Assembly: GCA_963575745.1 (NCBI GenBank)
Contig: CAUYUJ010018571.1
Location: 541,475-605,474, forward strand
Reading direction: 5' to 3'
Source of the DNA: Prorocentrum cordatum
Lineage: Eukaryota > Sar > Dinophyceae > Prorocentrales > Prorocentraceae
Length of the DNA: 64,000 nucleotides
The notes under the pieces were generated by a model. The model worked only from the letters and a program-made list of their open reading frames with translations. It was not told the origin of the DNA and searched no databases. How positions within the stretch are numbered: position 1 is the first letter of the stretch; each line of letters starts with the position of its first letter. Positions 51,580 through 62,935 of the stretch are shown here, in pieces. The position numbers and the translations under genes were made by a program.

Positions 51580-51760
51580 GGGGGGGGACAGGCTCAAAAG
51601 GGGGGACGCATCAACCCGCAAGCGCCCATTCGTCGCCGAGGTGGGCCCGATAGCCTGCTCCCCGCCCAGGACCGTGCGGATTGCGCTACCGGGGACCCAT
51701 CGCCGATTGATCGGCGACGCATCGCAGATTCCAAGTCGATGTCGATGATTTCCATGTAAG
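51580..51760. repeat. Dispersed GATCGCC repeat, copy 5 (diverged)
   Basis: GGGGGGACGCATCAACCCGC, GCGCCCATTCGTCGCCGAGG and CCATCGCCGATTGATCGGCG follow the family order with many changes. Confidence 0.5.
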
Positions 51761-54363
51761 CCGGTCCCGCCCACGTCGGTCCCTCTTCCCCGTGGGGTTC
51801 GCCCTCTTTCCGGGGGAGCGTAAGACCCGGGTTTGCCAGGACTCGGGTTCGCCATCGTTTTTTGACGACCGCGCCTCGGATTTTGACGAGGAGGAGTTTC
51901 GTGGGATGTCTGCAGCGGGAGGCCTCGTCAAAATGCAGGCTCGGCCTCGTCATTTTTTTGACGACCTCGTCGGGGATTTCCGAGTCCCCTGTACCCAGGT
52001 CTTACGTCCCCCTGATCTTTGGGCCGGCTCGCCCCCTGGGCCCGCTCCTACCGCCGAACGGGCAACAGGACGGGCTCGCCCGCGTCAGGGGGGCTGGGAG
52101 CTGGACCCGCTCGGCCGCCGAACGGGCTCGACCACTGGTCCGCCCGGCGATCGGATGGTCTCAGACGCCAAGTTGGCTTAGAAGGAAGCTCGGGCCGGAC
52201 GAACGGGGGGGATCGGGAAAGGGGGGGTTGCGAAATCTGCTGCATGCAGCTGGTTTCGGCCCCACCGAGGGGCCCATTCCTCGATACATGGCCTAGGTAT
52301 CCAGCGGTCCTTAGAGGTTCGAGGTTCTGTCAGGGTGTCCTGCGCCGTTGTCGCCGCCCTCGCTGAGGCTTCCTCGCTGGAAAAAGAATTCGCCGGAAGT
52401 CCCAGACGTCTGGCGGATTGATGTTGAACCTCGCTCAAGATGTGTTATCTATTTCGGCCTGCCGTGGCCGCTGTCGGAGGGACCATCCAGGATGGACCCA
52501 TGGAGGTGAGCGGGGAGAGGTTTCGGACGGAATTTGATTGGCGGCCTTGAAGGTTCACGAATCTAGGATCAGGATCAAGGCGTCGCGAGGGGCTTTCTCT
52601 GCGATCGCTGCCCCCAGCGCGGAAGGGTCCTTGCGCGCAGATCGCGCATGAAGTTTTCTAGGATCGATGCTCGTTTTCGTCTTCAGCTTGTGGGGACCCC
52701 AGGGAGGCTTCTCGTCGCCACGAAGTTCTGGCCAAACACACCTCAAGGGAGGTCCAGGCTGACTGTTGACGGGCTGCGACCTGCCAGAGAGCCCTCACTT
52801 CTCCGGCTCCCCTCCCCGGCCCTCCCCTCCGCATCCCCTCCCGTCCGGGCCGCTTCCGCCCCCGTCCGTGCCCCTTCCCCTCCGCCCCCTGCCCCCGCCC
52901 CCCGTCCCCCCTCTCCTCGCCCCTTCGGTGCGCGCCGCCGCCGCCGGGCACGCCCCCCGCGGGGGCCGGCGGACACGTTCAAGCCGACCGTCTCTTGCTT
53001 CGAGGCCCCGCGGGGGCGGCCTCCTCGGGCCGGGGCCGGGGCCGCCCGCAGGGAGGGAGAGGCCCCGCGGCGGGGGGTGGGTCTTCGGAGGGCCCTCAGA
53101 GGCTCGGAGGCCGTCGGAGGTTCCCAGCGGCCGTCGGAGGTTCTCCGGGGCCCTCGGGGGATTGCCCGAGGTCCTCGGGGGGGGATTCTCGGGCTCTCGG
53201 AGGATTCGTGGAGGCTGTCGGCCAAGTGCGCCTCGTCGCGAGCCTTCCAGGGGTGTTAGGGTCGTTCAGGGGGGGGGCTGCCCAGGGCCGGCTAAGCTCT
53301 TCCTTCACACCCCAATGGCGGCATGTGGGCTCTGGGGGCGTCCAACCACCTTGGAACGGACCGTTCGTTACAGGTTGGTCGTTCAACAGCCCTCAACGGT
53401 GCAAGACTTCATCTGATGCTATCTTTCGCCGGCCGGCTCCTATTGAGGATGGCCAAGCGGCGCAAAGTCAGCCCTACTCAGAATTGTCGTTTCCCTCCTG
53501 TCTCTGCCATCCTCTTCCGCCCTCCCTCACACCTACTCCGCGAGTTGGAAGGATCAGGGACCGCGACGAGTGTCGAGTCTAGCCGAGCCTCTCACATCTA
53601 GGGGATTCTGTGGGAACCCGCATCGACCTCCACGAGGACGACTGTACTCGACATCATGTCCCCCCTTCCCAAAATCATTCTCTTCTTGTTTCCCTCCTGG
53701 TTGCCCAAGGGAGCAAGTGAGGAGTGTTGCGTGCGAAAGGTGCCAGATCTTCGCGAACTTCCGGCTGACGACAAGAGGCGCGGGAGGGAGAATCATTCGC
53801 AAACCGTGTTCGTGACGTGGTTGCTTGGGTTGATGTGTCGCCATGCATGTTCTGGATCAATCAGGCACTTCTTTCACACAGAAGCAGTCTTTGCGAGTGG
53901 AGGCATGTTGTATACGTGATGTGTTTAGCGTGTGCCATATGTTGCAAGTCTTGTCGTGCCCGCGATTTGCTGCGAGGATGGGAAGCAACCTGCCCCCAAC
54001 GATGGCCCACGTAAATATGTGATCAGTTTCGAACAACAGCAGTTGAAGCGACGAATGTCTAGAGCCATTCGGCCCATGCCGCCACCGTTCATGGGTCGCC
54101 GACAAGAGGCCTCTTAGATGCCTGTTATAGGCTCTTTGGAGGCTTCTGGGAGGTTTCTTGGGCTCATATTCGGGACCTCTTGGGAGACTCCTTGGGGCCT
54201 CTCGGGGCCTCCTGGCGGTCTCGGAGGCAGATTGGTGGTGGAGATCTCCGAATGTCAGTTCGAGCTTCCCGTCTCGGACCCGCCTCTCTTTGGGGCTTGT
54301 TGGCCGTCTGGTGGCGGTCTTTGAGGGCAGTTGGGTCGCCTTGAACGTTCTTAAGACCGGATC
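51761..54363. other. No gene recognised; minor repeats
   Basis: TTTTTTGACGACC occurs at about 51858 and 51952, with GCCTCGTC repeats between. Positions 52800-52925 are C-rich. A GGCCGTCGGAGGTTC minisatellite lies at 53095-53235, and a fragment of the G-rich element at 54120-54330. The 53290-53900 stretch is balanced in composition, with small frames of unknown meaning. Confidence 0.4.
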
Positions 54364-54959
54364 GGAGGTTGGGGGGTGAGTTCCAAGTGAAACGGAGACC
54401 CCCCAACGGGAAATGGGTTTCGTCTTCGTGTCGTGCGTGCGGGCGAGGCGAAGTTGCGTGGGCGGGCGAAAGGAATGAATTTGCCGTGGCTAGGGCGGAA
54501 CTGAGCTTAATGACTATACGCCCTCCCGTCGGCCGGCGGTGGCTCGGGGGTGTTACGCTGGTGCCCCGTGGTGTCCCGTGGTTTCCCGTGGCGTGGTGTC
54601 CTGTTGTGTCCCGTAGTGTCCCGTGGTGTCCCGTGGCGTCCCGTGGCGCGGTGTCCCGTGGTGTCCCATGGTGTCTCGTGAGGTTGATAGTGAGATTGAT
54701 TGTGAGATCGATACACAAAGTAATAGTGAGATCGATAGTGAGGGTGATTGTGAGATCGATAACTGGTGAGATCGATAGTGAGGGAGATTGATCGTGAGAT
54801 TGATAGGTAAATAGAGAGTGAGATCAATCGATTGATGGCCAATTAGGTGCTTCGTGGTGCCCAATTGGTGTCCACCAAATCCGATCCGACCCCAATCGCA
54901 CACCGAAAGCTGAACCCCCCCGACAACTTCCTTATCACCCGAGGGGTGGTCGTATAGGT
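54364..54959 (+). repeat. Composite minisatellite element, short version
   Basis: The 596-bp unit runs from GGAGGTTGGGGGGTGAG (stem with CCCCCCAAC) through a GTGCGTGCGGGCGAGGCGAA linker, TGTCCCGTGG repeats at 54560-54680, GTGAGATCGATA repeats at 54690-54830, and a right end with CTTATCACCCGAGGGGTGGT and CGTATAGGT. All parts match 43668-46861 in order. Confidence 0.85.
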
Positions 54960-55689
54960 AGGCGAGTATACCAGAAGCCTACAAACCTTGTCTTCTTTTC
55001 CAATGGCGTTGGCCTTTCGGCCTGGCCCCCAGGGCCTCCAAACGGCCCAAGAGCGCCAGCACGGTCTTCTGAAATGACCGTAGAACATGTTGGAGGTTCA
55101 AGCTTTATCCACGCCGCAGGGACCCCTGGACAAACCACCCGACGCACCCCAAGAGCACCCGGGAGCGCCCAACAGCGCCTAGAACATGGGGCTTGGTTGG
55201 GCCTTTCGGAAAAGGCACTTGCAAACTCAACGCAGAGAACCTGAAGGGATGTGGTGACAGTCCACGAGGCACGTAGAAGTAGAAGACCGCCAAATCGATC
55301 GGCATCCTGGCAGCCTGGTTGAGCTCGCCTGCAACCAAGTGAACCATGCAGCGCGTTGCGCGCGTAGTCGCTCTGATCGCGTTGCTTGACGTAGAAGCCG
55401 ATACAGGCGTGATGCACACGTCGGTGCTCAGGTTTTCCAAGCGGTTTCTTTACATTGTTGCGCTTGCACCGCAGGTCGTTATTCTAGTTGACTGTCGCAG
55501 TTTGCTCGCGTAGTGGTTGCGTTTGCCGTCGCAGGGGTGGCCTCTTCGTGTGTTTGCGCAAGGGGCCAGCCATGCCGCGTAACTCTGAGAGGGGCCCACG
55601 GTCATTCATTGTCCCTCGGTGCGTGGCTGAACTGGGGTACTGCGGTGCGGACTTTTCGAAAGAGTAATTATGTTTGCTTCCCCTGTGGC
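54960..55689. other. No confirmed gene; one protein-like minus frame
   Basis: A minus frame at 55105-55440 (111 codons) has balanced composition, including GELNQAARMPIDLAVFYFYV, and no repeat partner in the window. An overlapping minus frame of 160 codons (54935-55417) uses the same DNA, so at most one is real. I recognise neither. Confidence 0.25.
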
Positions 55690-56779
55690 CATTGTTTTTT
55701 CAATCAAAATTGTTGTGCCGGGGCTTGCTCCTTGCTTTTGTCAGGGGAAAGTGCGGGGTCACCAAAGTGTGCCCCTGGACCCTAGTTTTATTACAGCAGC
55801 AGCAGTAACAACAACAGCAGTAAGTTTAAGAATGTTCGCTCTTACTTGCTCGCGTGCCACTCAACACGTATGTCCCAAACCCTCGATACCCGCCCTCTTC
55901 GTCTCCGACCGTACCCCCATGGGGGTATATCTTCTTTACCTGCCACGTACATGTAGCGCAGACCCTAAAACAGGGGAAGAGAGGACGGATGGGGGAGAGA
56001 GAAGGATGGAGCCCGAGAGAGATTAGCAGGACGCGAGGACCAGGATAAGAAAGCACGTGGCATAACCGGACGAGCAGATCGGGCGGGTAGACCCTACAGT
56101 AACGGGAGGGTACAGAAGGCGGGCCAGGGCGGCTAGGTTGAGCAAGCGGGTTGTTGAAGCGTGAGTTCTGCATGAGTCGTGAGGCAGTTTCCAGCGATAG
56201 TGCAATTCCCAGAGTAACCGTAATACAAGCTAGAGCGAGAGCCCAATTCTTGAACGTCGGGGGCGCGGCCTCTGAATCCATTGCGAGGAAGTCCTACGCG
56301 AGAGCGCGATGTGGGAATCCATTGTGAGCAAGTCTCAGGCCGGAGCCACTGTTGTTGTAAACCGGGGGCCAACAGCACAGTTTGGTGACACCTCATCTTC
56401 CATAGTAGAAGAGCGCAAGCTCCCGGACGAGCACATCCATTGAACAATATAATTGTTACTGGATGGGGGGATGAACACTAGTATTTCTTTAGGAATGAGA
56501 ATTCGAAAACAACACCGCCAACATCAACGCCACTCGTTCTAATACTGTTCGACTTTGCCCGCTTGCGTGCCACTCAACACGCATATCCCACACCCTCGGT
56601 ACCCGCCCTCTTCGTCTTCGATCGTACTCCGCTCTGGGGGTAGGTCTTCCTTGCCTCTCGCGCGTCATTGGTGCAGCCCCTGAAGCAGGGACGGGCGGAC
56701 GGATGGACGGGGAGGGGGGGGGCAGGATGGAGCACGGGATTCGCAGGAGGGGTGCTGGGAGCAGGAAGCACGTGGCATA

Positions 56780-56944
56780 CACTCGAGGCGATGTTTAAGA
56801 AAACCCAAGTTTTCGGCCAGAGCCTCGATTATTCTTAATGTTTCAATGTAAATCCCAAGATTTGAATATACATTCTGGGTTTTTATTAAAATTCTGAGAC
56901 TATGAATTTCTTAACCCATGATTTCTAAAGCATTTCGCAGGGTG
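56780..56944. mobile_element. TA-flanked MITE, copy 2, nested in the array
   Basis: The 165-bp element (CACTCGAGGCGATGTTTAAG to CTAAAGCATTTCGCAGGGTG) interrupts the second + unit. TA lies at 56778-56779 and 56945-56946. Sister units read GCACGTGGCATAACC (about 56054) and CACGTGGCATAAAC (about 58190) with a single TA at the same place, which is the empty site. Removing the element and one TA restores the unit spacing to about 718 bp, close to its neighbour. Confidence 0.95.
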
Positions 56945-58664
56945 TAAGCAGACAGGCACATCGGGTGGGTTTGACCCTAAGGGGCGAGTCGGGAAGGTGG
57001 GCCCAAGTGGCCAGGTCGAACAGGCGGTACTGGAGCATGAATACTGCACGAATCGCGAGGAAGCCTCGAGCGATGGCGTGGTTTCCAGATGCATCGTAGG
57101 AAAGGCAACAGCGAGAGCGTGATTCCTAAGCGTCGAGGGCGCGGCGTCTGAATCCATTGTGAGGTAGTGCAACGCGAGAGCGCGATTCTTGCATAATTTC
57201 TGACGTCCCGCGCGAGAGCGCGATTTTCAAATACATTGTGAGGACGTTTCAGGCGGGAGCCATTGTTGTTGTTGTAGTTCGGGGCCCACCAACCTCCCCG
57301 CTTCCTGCTGTAAACAACAGGGTACGAGCCCCGGGAGGAGCACTTTTATTGAAAAACACAAATGTTTACCGGACAGGGGGGATCAACAATGCTTGCTCTT
57401 TAAGAATGAGAGCTCAATCGTTAGAATATTGTTCGCTCCTATCTGCTCGCGTGCCACTCAACACGTACATCCCGAATCTTCGGTACCCGTCCCCTTGGTC
57501 TTCGATTCGGCCCCCTTAGGGGTATATCTTTAGTACCTGCAACTTGTATTTCGTGCAGCCCCTAAGGCAGGGGAAGAGAGGGCAAGTGGAAGGAAGGGAC
57601 AAGGGCCAGGCAGGTTGTTGAAGCGTGCGTTTTGCATGAACCGCCAGGACATCTCGAGCTAGAGCGCGATTTTCAAATCCATCGTGAAGACGTCCACAGC
57701 AAGAACGTAATTCCGGTGTGACGAGCGTGGCGTCTGAATTCATTGCGAGGTAGTCCCACGCGAGAGCGCGATTCTTTTACACATCGGGAGGAAGTCCCGC
57801 GAGAGCGCAACTAGGCAATACAGTTTGAGGCAACCAGGGCCAAACACATTTTTGTGCCCCCAGGAGAAGCACTGCAACTGAAACATACAATGGTGAATGA
57901 TCTTTTCGCAACGAGAATTCAACAACAACAGCAACAATCGTTGTAATATTGTTCGCTCTGGTCTGCTCGCGTGCCATTCAACACGTACTTCGAACAACCT
58001 CGATATTTGTTTTCTTCGTCTTCGATCATACCCCGTCGGGGACATATTTTTCTTGCAACATGTACTTCGTGCAGCCCTTCCGGCAGGGGAAGACAGGACG
58101 GATGGAAGGAAGGGACAAGGGGGAGGGAGGAGGATGGAGCACGAGAGAGAGAGAGAGAGTAGCAGGAAGGGGGCCAGGAGCAAAACACACGTGGCATAAA
58201 CAGATGTGCAGATCGGGCGGGTAGAGCCTAACAGGCGGGTCGGGATGGCGGGCCCAGGCGGCCAGGTCGACCAGGCGGGTTGTTGAAGCGTGTGTCCTGC
58301 ATGCATCGCGAGGAAGTTTCGAGCGACAGTACGATTCCCGAATACATCGTGAGGAGAACCACAGCGAGAACGCGATTCCTGATTGTCGAGGGCGCGGCAT
58401 TTGAATACATTGCGAAGAAATCCGACGCGAGAGCGCGACTTCAGCATACACTGTGGGGACGTCCCGCGCCATAGCGCGATTGTAGAATCAACGGTGAGGA
58501 AGTATCCGGCGGGAGCCGCTGTTACTGTAAACCCGCGCCCAACAACACAGTTTGGTGACACGTCGTTTCCCTTGTAAAGTTCAGGGCGCGATCCACGGAG
58601 GAGGCACTTTAGTTGACACATACAGTAATTGTAGGGGGATCAACCACACGTATCCGGATATTCC

Positions 58665-58765
58665 AACAAAAACAACAACACCAACAACAACAACAACAGC
58701 ACCATCACCAACACAAGCAACAACAGCAACAGCGACAACACCACCAACAACATTTAGTTTAACAA
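58665..58765 (+). repeat. (CAA)n tract at a unit boundary
   Basis: CAACAACAACAACAGCACCA and similar triplets lie between the end of one unit and the start of the next. Shorter CAA patches occupy the same place near 55805, 56510 and 57915. Confidence 0.9.
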
Positions 58766-61334
58766 CAACCATATCAACACAGTTCGTTTTAATGCGTTCG
58801 CGTGCCATTCAACACGTAGATCCCAAACCCTCGATGTCCCACCCTCATCGTCTTCGGTCGTATCCCCGTGGTGGTATTATTTTATTAAACGTGTATTTCG
58901 TGAAGCACCCCAGGGCAGGGGGAGAGAGGACGTATGGAAGGGAAGGGCAAGGGGGAGAGAGGAGGATTGACCACATAGAGAGGGAGCAGTAGGAGGGCGG
59001 ATAGGAGCAAAACACATGTGACACAACCATACGGGCAGATCGGGCGGATAAACCCTGACAGGCGGGCCCAGGCGGCCACGTCGAGCAGGCGGGTTGCTGA
59101 AGCGTGCGTCCTGCATGAACCGTGACGAAGAAGCATTGAGCGACAACGCGATTCCAACATACATTTCATGGGGGATTCCATCCAGTGCGGGAGCGTGACT
59201 CCTGAGTGTTTTGGACGCGGTGCCTGAATCAATTGCGAGGAAGTCCCAAGCGGCAGCGCGATTCGTGAGCGTCGAAAACGCGACGCTTGAATATACTGCG
59301 GCGAAGTATCGGGCGACGCAGGCCCTAGCGACAGAGCGATTCTTCAACAATTCGCAAGGAAGTATCATGCGGGAGCCGCTGTTGTTGTAAACTGGGGGCC
59401 GGGGTACAGTTTGAGCAGGCAGAATTCTAAAAATAAACAAGAAGTGTGCGAGCCCGGGGGGGGGCACCTCAATTTAAAAATAACGCATGTTACGCGAATG
59501 CGTGTGTGTTGTGTTTTTTTTGGTTGTCCAACAGTCTCAGCCGAGAGCGCGATTCGTGCAGTAAATTATGGGGAAGTCCCAGGCGTGAGCGATTGAATGG
59601 CGAGGGCGTGGCGCTTGAACAAACTGCTAGGAAATCACTGGCGAGAGCGCGATTCTTGGACAAATTGCAAAGAGGTCCTTGGCGACATCGCGATTCCCCA
59701 GTACACTGCGAGGAAGTATGCGGCGGAAGCTGTTGTTGTTGTTGTACACCGTGGGCCAGGGCACAGTTTGAGGAATACGATTTTCTTTGCAAGGAACATG
59801 CGTAATATTTTCACTGCCAAAAAACAGTCAGAGGAAAAATATTTTCCGAGAACGGACACTTCAATTGAGAAACACATTTGTTACCGGGAGGGGAAGATTC
59901 ACAATCATTATTCTTTTGTGAGGGTTCAACAACATCGCGTTCTCGCGCAGAACTTCTCACAATGTACTGAAATGCCGGGCTCTCGACGCTCAGGAATCGC
60001 GCTCGCGCTTTGGTTGTTGTCGCCATTAATTTGGGAATCGCGCTATCTTTCGTTACCTCCTCGCTATTGATGCGCAACCCGACTGCTCGACCTGGCCGCT
60101 TGGGCCCGCTTTCCAGACCCGCCTGTTAGCGTCTAGCCCGCCCGGTAGGCCCGTTTGGTTCTGCCACATGCTTTCTGCTGCAAGTCACCCTCCTGCTAAT
60201 CCCGTGTTCCATCCGTCTCCCTCCCCCTGTCCATTTGTCCTCTCTTCCCCTATTCTACGGGCTGCGCTACATACGTGTGGCAGGTAAGAAAGATATAACC
60301 CCATGGGGGGCACGATCGAAAACGAAGCGGACGGGTATCTTTGGTTACGTGTTGAACGGCACGCGAAGGCAAGAGAAAGCAGTCTTAGAATAATCGTTGG
60401 ATTGTCACTTCTAAAGAATCATTATTGATGACCCCCCCTCCCTGGTAACCACTTTGTGTTTCTGGTAAAATGTTTCTCCCGGCGCTCGCACCCGGTGTCT
60501 CACAAGAGCAAGCGATGTGTCACCAAATTGCGCCCCTGGAACTTGGTTCACAACAGCAGCGGCTCCCGGCTGATACGTCCTCCCAATGTATTCCTAGATC
60601 GCGCTCTCGCGCAGTATTTCCTCACAACTTATGCAGAAGTCGAGCTCTCGCGTGGGATCTCTTCGCACCCCTCGCAATCTACTCAGACGCCGCGCCCTCA
60701 ACACTCAGGAATCACGTCCTGGCTTTGGCCTATCTCACGATTTATTTTGGAGTCGCGCTGTCGCTCGATACCTACTCGCGATTCATGCAGGACGCACTCT
60801 TCAGCAACCCGCCTGCTCGACCTGGCCGTCTGGGCCCGCCTTACCGGCCCGCCTGTTAGTGTCTACCCGACCGATAGGCCCGTTTTATGTTGCCACGTGC
60901 GTTCTGCTCTTAGCCCCCCTCCTGCTACTCTCCTACTCGTGCTCCATCCTCCCTCCACCTTGTCCATTCCTTCCATCCGTCCTGTCTTCCCCTGCCGTAG
61001 GGGCTGCATGAAGTAAACGTTGCAGGCAAGACGACACACGCCAAAGGGAGTAAGATCGAAGACGAAGAGGGTGGGTATCGAGGGTTTGGGATATACGTGC
61101 TGAATGGCACGCGGGCAGGTAAGAGTGAACACCTTAAAATGATTGTTGTTTCTGAATTCTCGTTGCGACAAGATCATTCGCCGTTGTATGTTTCAATTGA
61201 AGTGCTTATCACGGGACTCGCACCTTGTTTGTTAAAGGGAACGTAGGTGGTTGATGTTATGTGTATGGTTTTGATTGTGATTGTTGGTGCACATGATTGT
61301 TGGCGTTGTTGTTTATGGTTTCGGAGTTCTTGGT

Positions 61335-61356
61335 GTTGTTGTGTTTGCCGCTGTAG

Positions 61357-61399
<43 letters not shown>

Positions 61400-61615
61400 C
61401 ATTGCCGTTGTCGTTGTCGTTGTCGTTGTCGTCGCTGTTGCTGCTATTGTTGTTGTGTCCGTTGCTGTTATTAGTATGGGTGTTGAATTTGATAGTGTTG
61501 TGTTTGGTATTGATATTGATGTTGTTGTCGGTGGTAGTGATGGTGTTGTGGTTGTTGTTGTTGGTGTTGCTGTTGTTGTTCTGGTTCGGCTGTTGTTGTT
61601 GGTGCTGTTCTTGAC
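61335..61615 (+). repeat. (TTG)n tract at a unit boundary
   Basis: It is the complement of the CAA boundary tracts, expanded to about 280 bp with GTCGTT and GTGGTGATG interruptions, inside the minus-oriented half. Another lies at 62150-62215. The Val-, Leu- and Asn-rich frames here are its translation. Confidence 0.9.
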
Positions 61616-62214
61616 TTCCCATTCCGAACGATTGATGTTTGTTGTGTCCCCCTCCAGTAACCATTCAATGTTTCAATTCAAGTGTTTATCACGGGGCTCG
61701 CATCCTTTTTTCTCCAGGGAAGATGTGAGGTCACCCCAGTGCACAGCGACAACATCCCGCCTGACGCTCCCGCACAAGTTATTCCCCAAATCGCGCTCTC
61801 GCCAGGGACTTCCTCACAGTTTATCCAAGAATCGCGCTCTCGTGTGGTACTTCCCCGCACTGTATTCAGACGCCGCGCCCTCGACACTCAGGAATCACGC
61901 TCTCGTTGTGGATTCATTTGGGGATCGCGCTCTCGTTCGAGAATGTTCTCAGCAACCCGCCTGCCCCTTGTCCCTTCCTTCCATCCGTCTTCTGTTCCTC
62001 TGCCTTAGGGGCTGCACGAAATACACGTTGCAGGCAAGAGAGATGTACCCCCGAGGGGGAACGATCGAAGACGAACAGGGCGGGTAATCGGGGCATTTGG
62101 GATATACGTGTTGAATGGCACATGAGCAGATTAGAGCGAACAGTCTTAAAATGAGTGTTGTTGTTGGTGGTGTTGGTGGTGTTGATGGTGGTGGTGTTGT
62201 TGTGGTCGTCGTCG

Positions 62215-62350
62215 TCGTCCCTCTCGCGACCCGGCTCACGACCCACCCGCAACCCGCCCGCGACCTTCCTTTGACCCACCCGCGACCCACCCACAACACA
62301 CCCCCACGACCTGCCCGCGACCCACCCCGCACCCATCCCCTCACTCTTAT
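62215..62350 (-). repeat. CCCGCGACCCA minisatellite
   Basis: ACCCACCCGCAACCCGCCCG and CGACCCACC variants repeat every 10-14 bp. It is the complement of the GGGTCGCGGG repeat at 35125-35275. Confidence 0.8.
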
Positions 62351-62935
62351 CCGCAATTGGGGGGTGCTACATACTTTGGCCAAACACATTTGGGAGACAT
62401 CTCTTTGGCCTGGCATCAATCGCTCTCTCATCTCCCCCCTACAGCTAGTAATTCGGACAAGAAAGTGGAGGTGGAGAAGAGAAACACATTCCCCCAGAGG
62501 TAAACGAGGCTTCGGTCTGGTACGAAGATTCGCGCGACATTTCGCGTAAGTGCGCTGCATGTGCCAGATGAGGGCAGGGGTCGGAAAAATCTACCCTGAA
62601 GTGCCATGGTGGTGGGGACGGGTAGGAAGGAGAGGTGATGGGCGAGGACAGGGCAAAGAGGAAGGCGGAGGCCCCCGAGGAGGGAAGGGGCACGATATCG
62701 TAGGTGCGCCACGGAGGTTCGAGGTCGCGGGCGGGTCCCGGGGGGAAGCGGCGCCGCAGGTTTGTCTTTTGGCTTGGCACGACCAAGACCCGAAAGCGAA
62801 ATGGACGATCGACCAGCGACACCCAGCTTCCCTTCGTTTCGCTTTCGGAGGACACAGGGTCTTCCTGTGGGCGGTTAGCTGTGTAAATCGCCTTCGCTTG
62901 CTGGAGTGGGATTGAAAAGCTCGGTCAGTTCTCGA
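62351..62935. other. No gene recognised
   Basis: The composition is balanced, with frames of 94-144 codons on both strands. Minus frames at 62428-62855 are Pro/Ser-rich. There are no repeats. Confidence 0.35.

Larger units (their letters stand above)
55690..62150. repeat. Inverted array of 0.7-kb complex repeat units
   Basis: About nine units share landmarks in fixed order: a (CAA)n patch, GCTCGCGTGCCATTCAACAC, a GGGGAAGAGAGGACGGATGG block, GCAGATCGGGCGGG, GCGGGTTGTTGAAGCGTG, a series of about 41-bp sub-repeats around GAGAGCGCGATT, and an end GTTTGGTGACAC..GAGCACTT..TTGA. + units carry the GCCATTCAACAC landmark at about 55848, 56562, 57447, 57968 and 58796. Minus units carry its complement at about 60345, 61090 and 62105. 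The flip lies between about 59760 and 59935. The first 100 bp (55690-55790) are the terminal block in inverted orientation, so the founding unit had inverted ends of about 80 bp. Confidence 0.85.
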
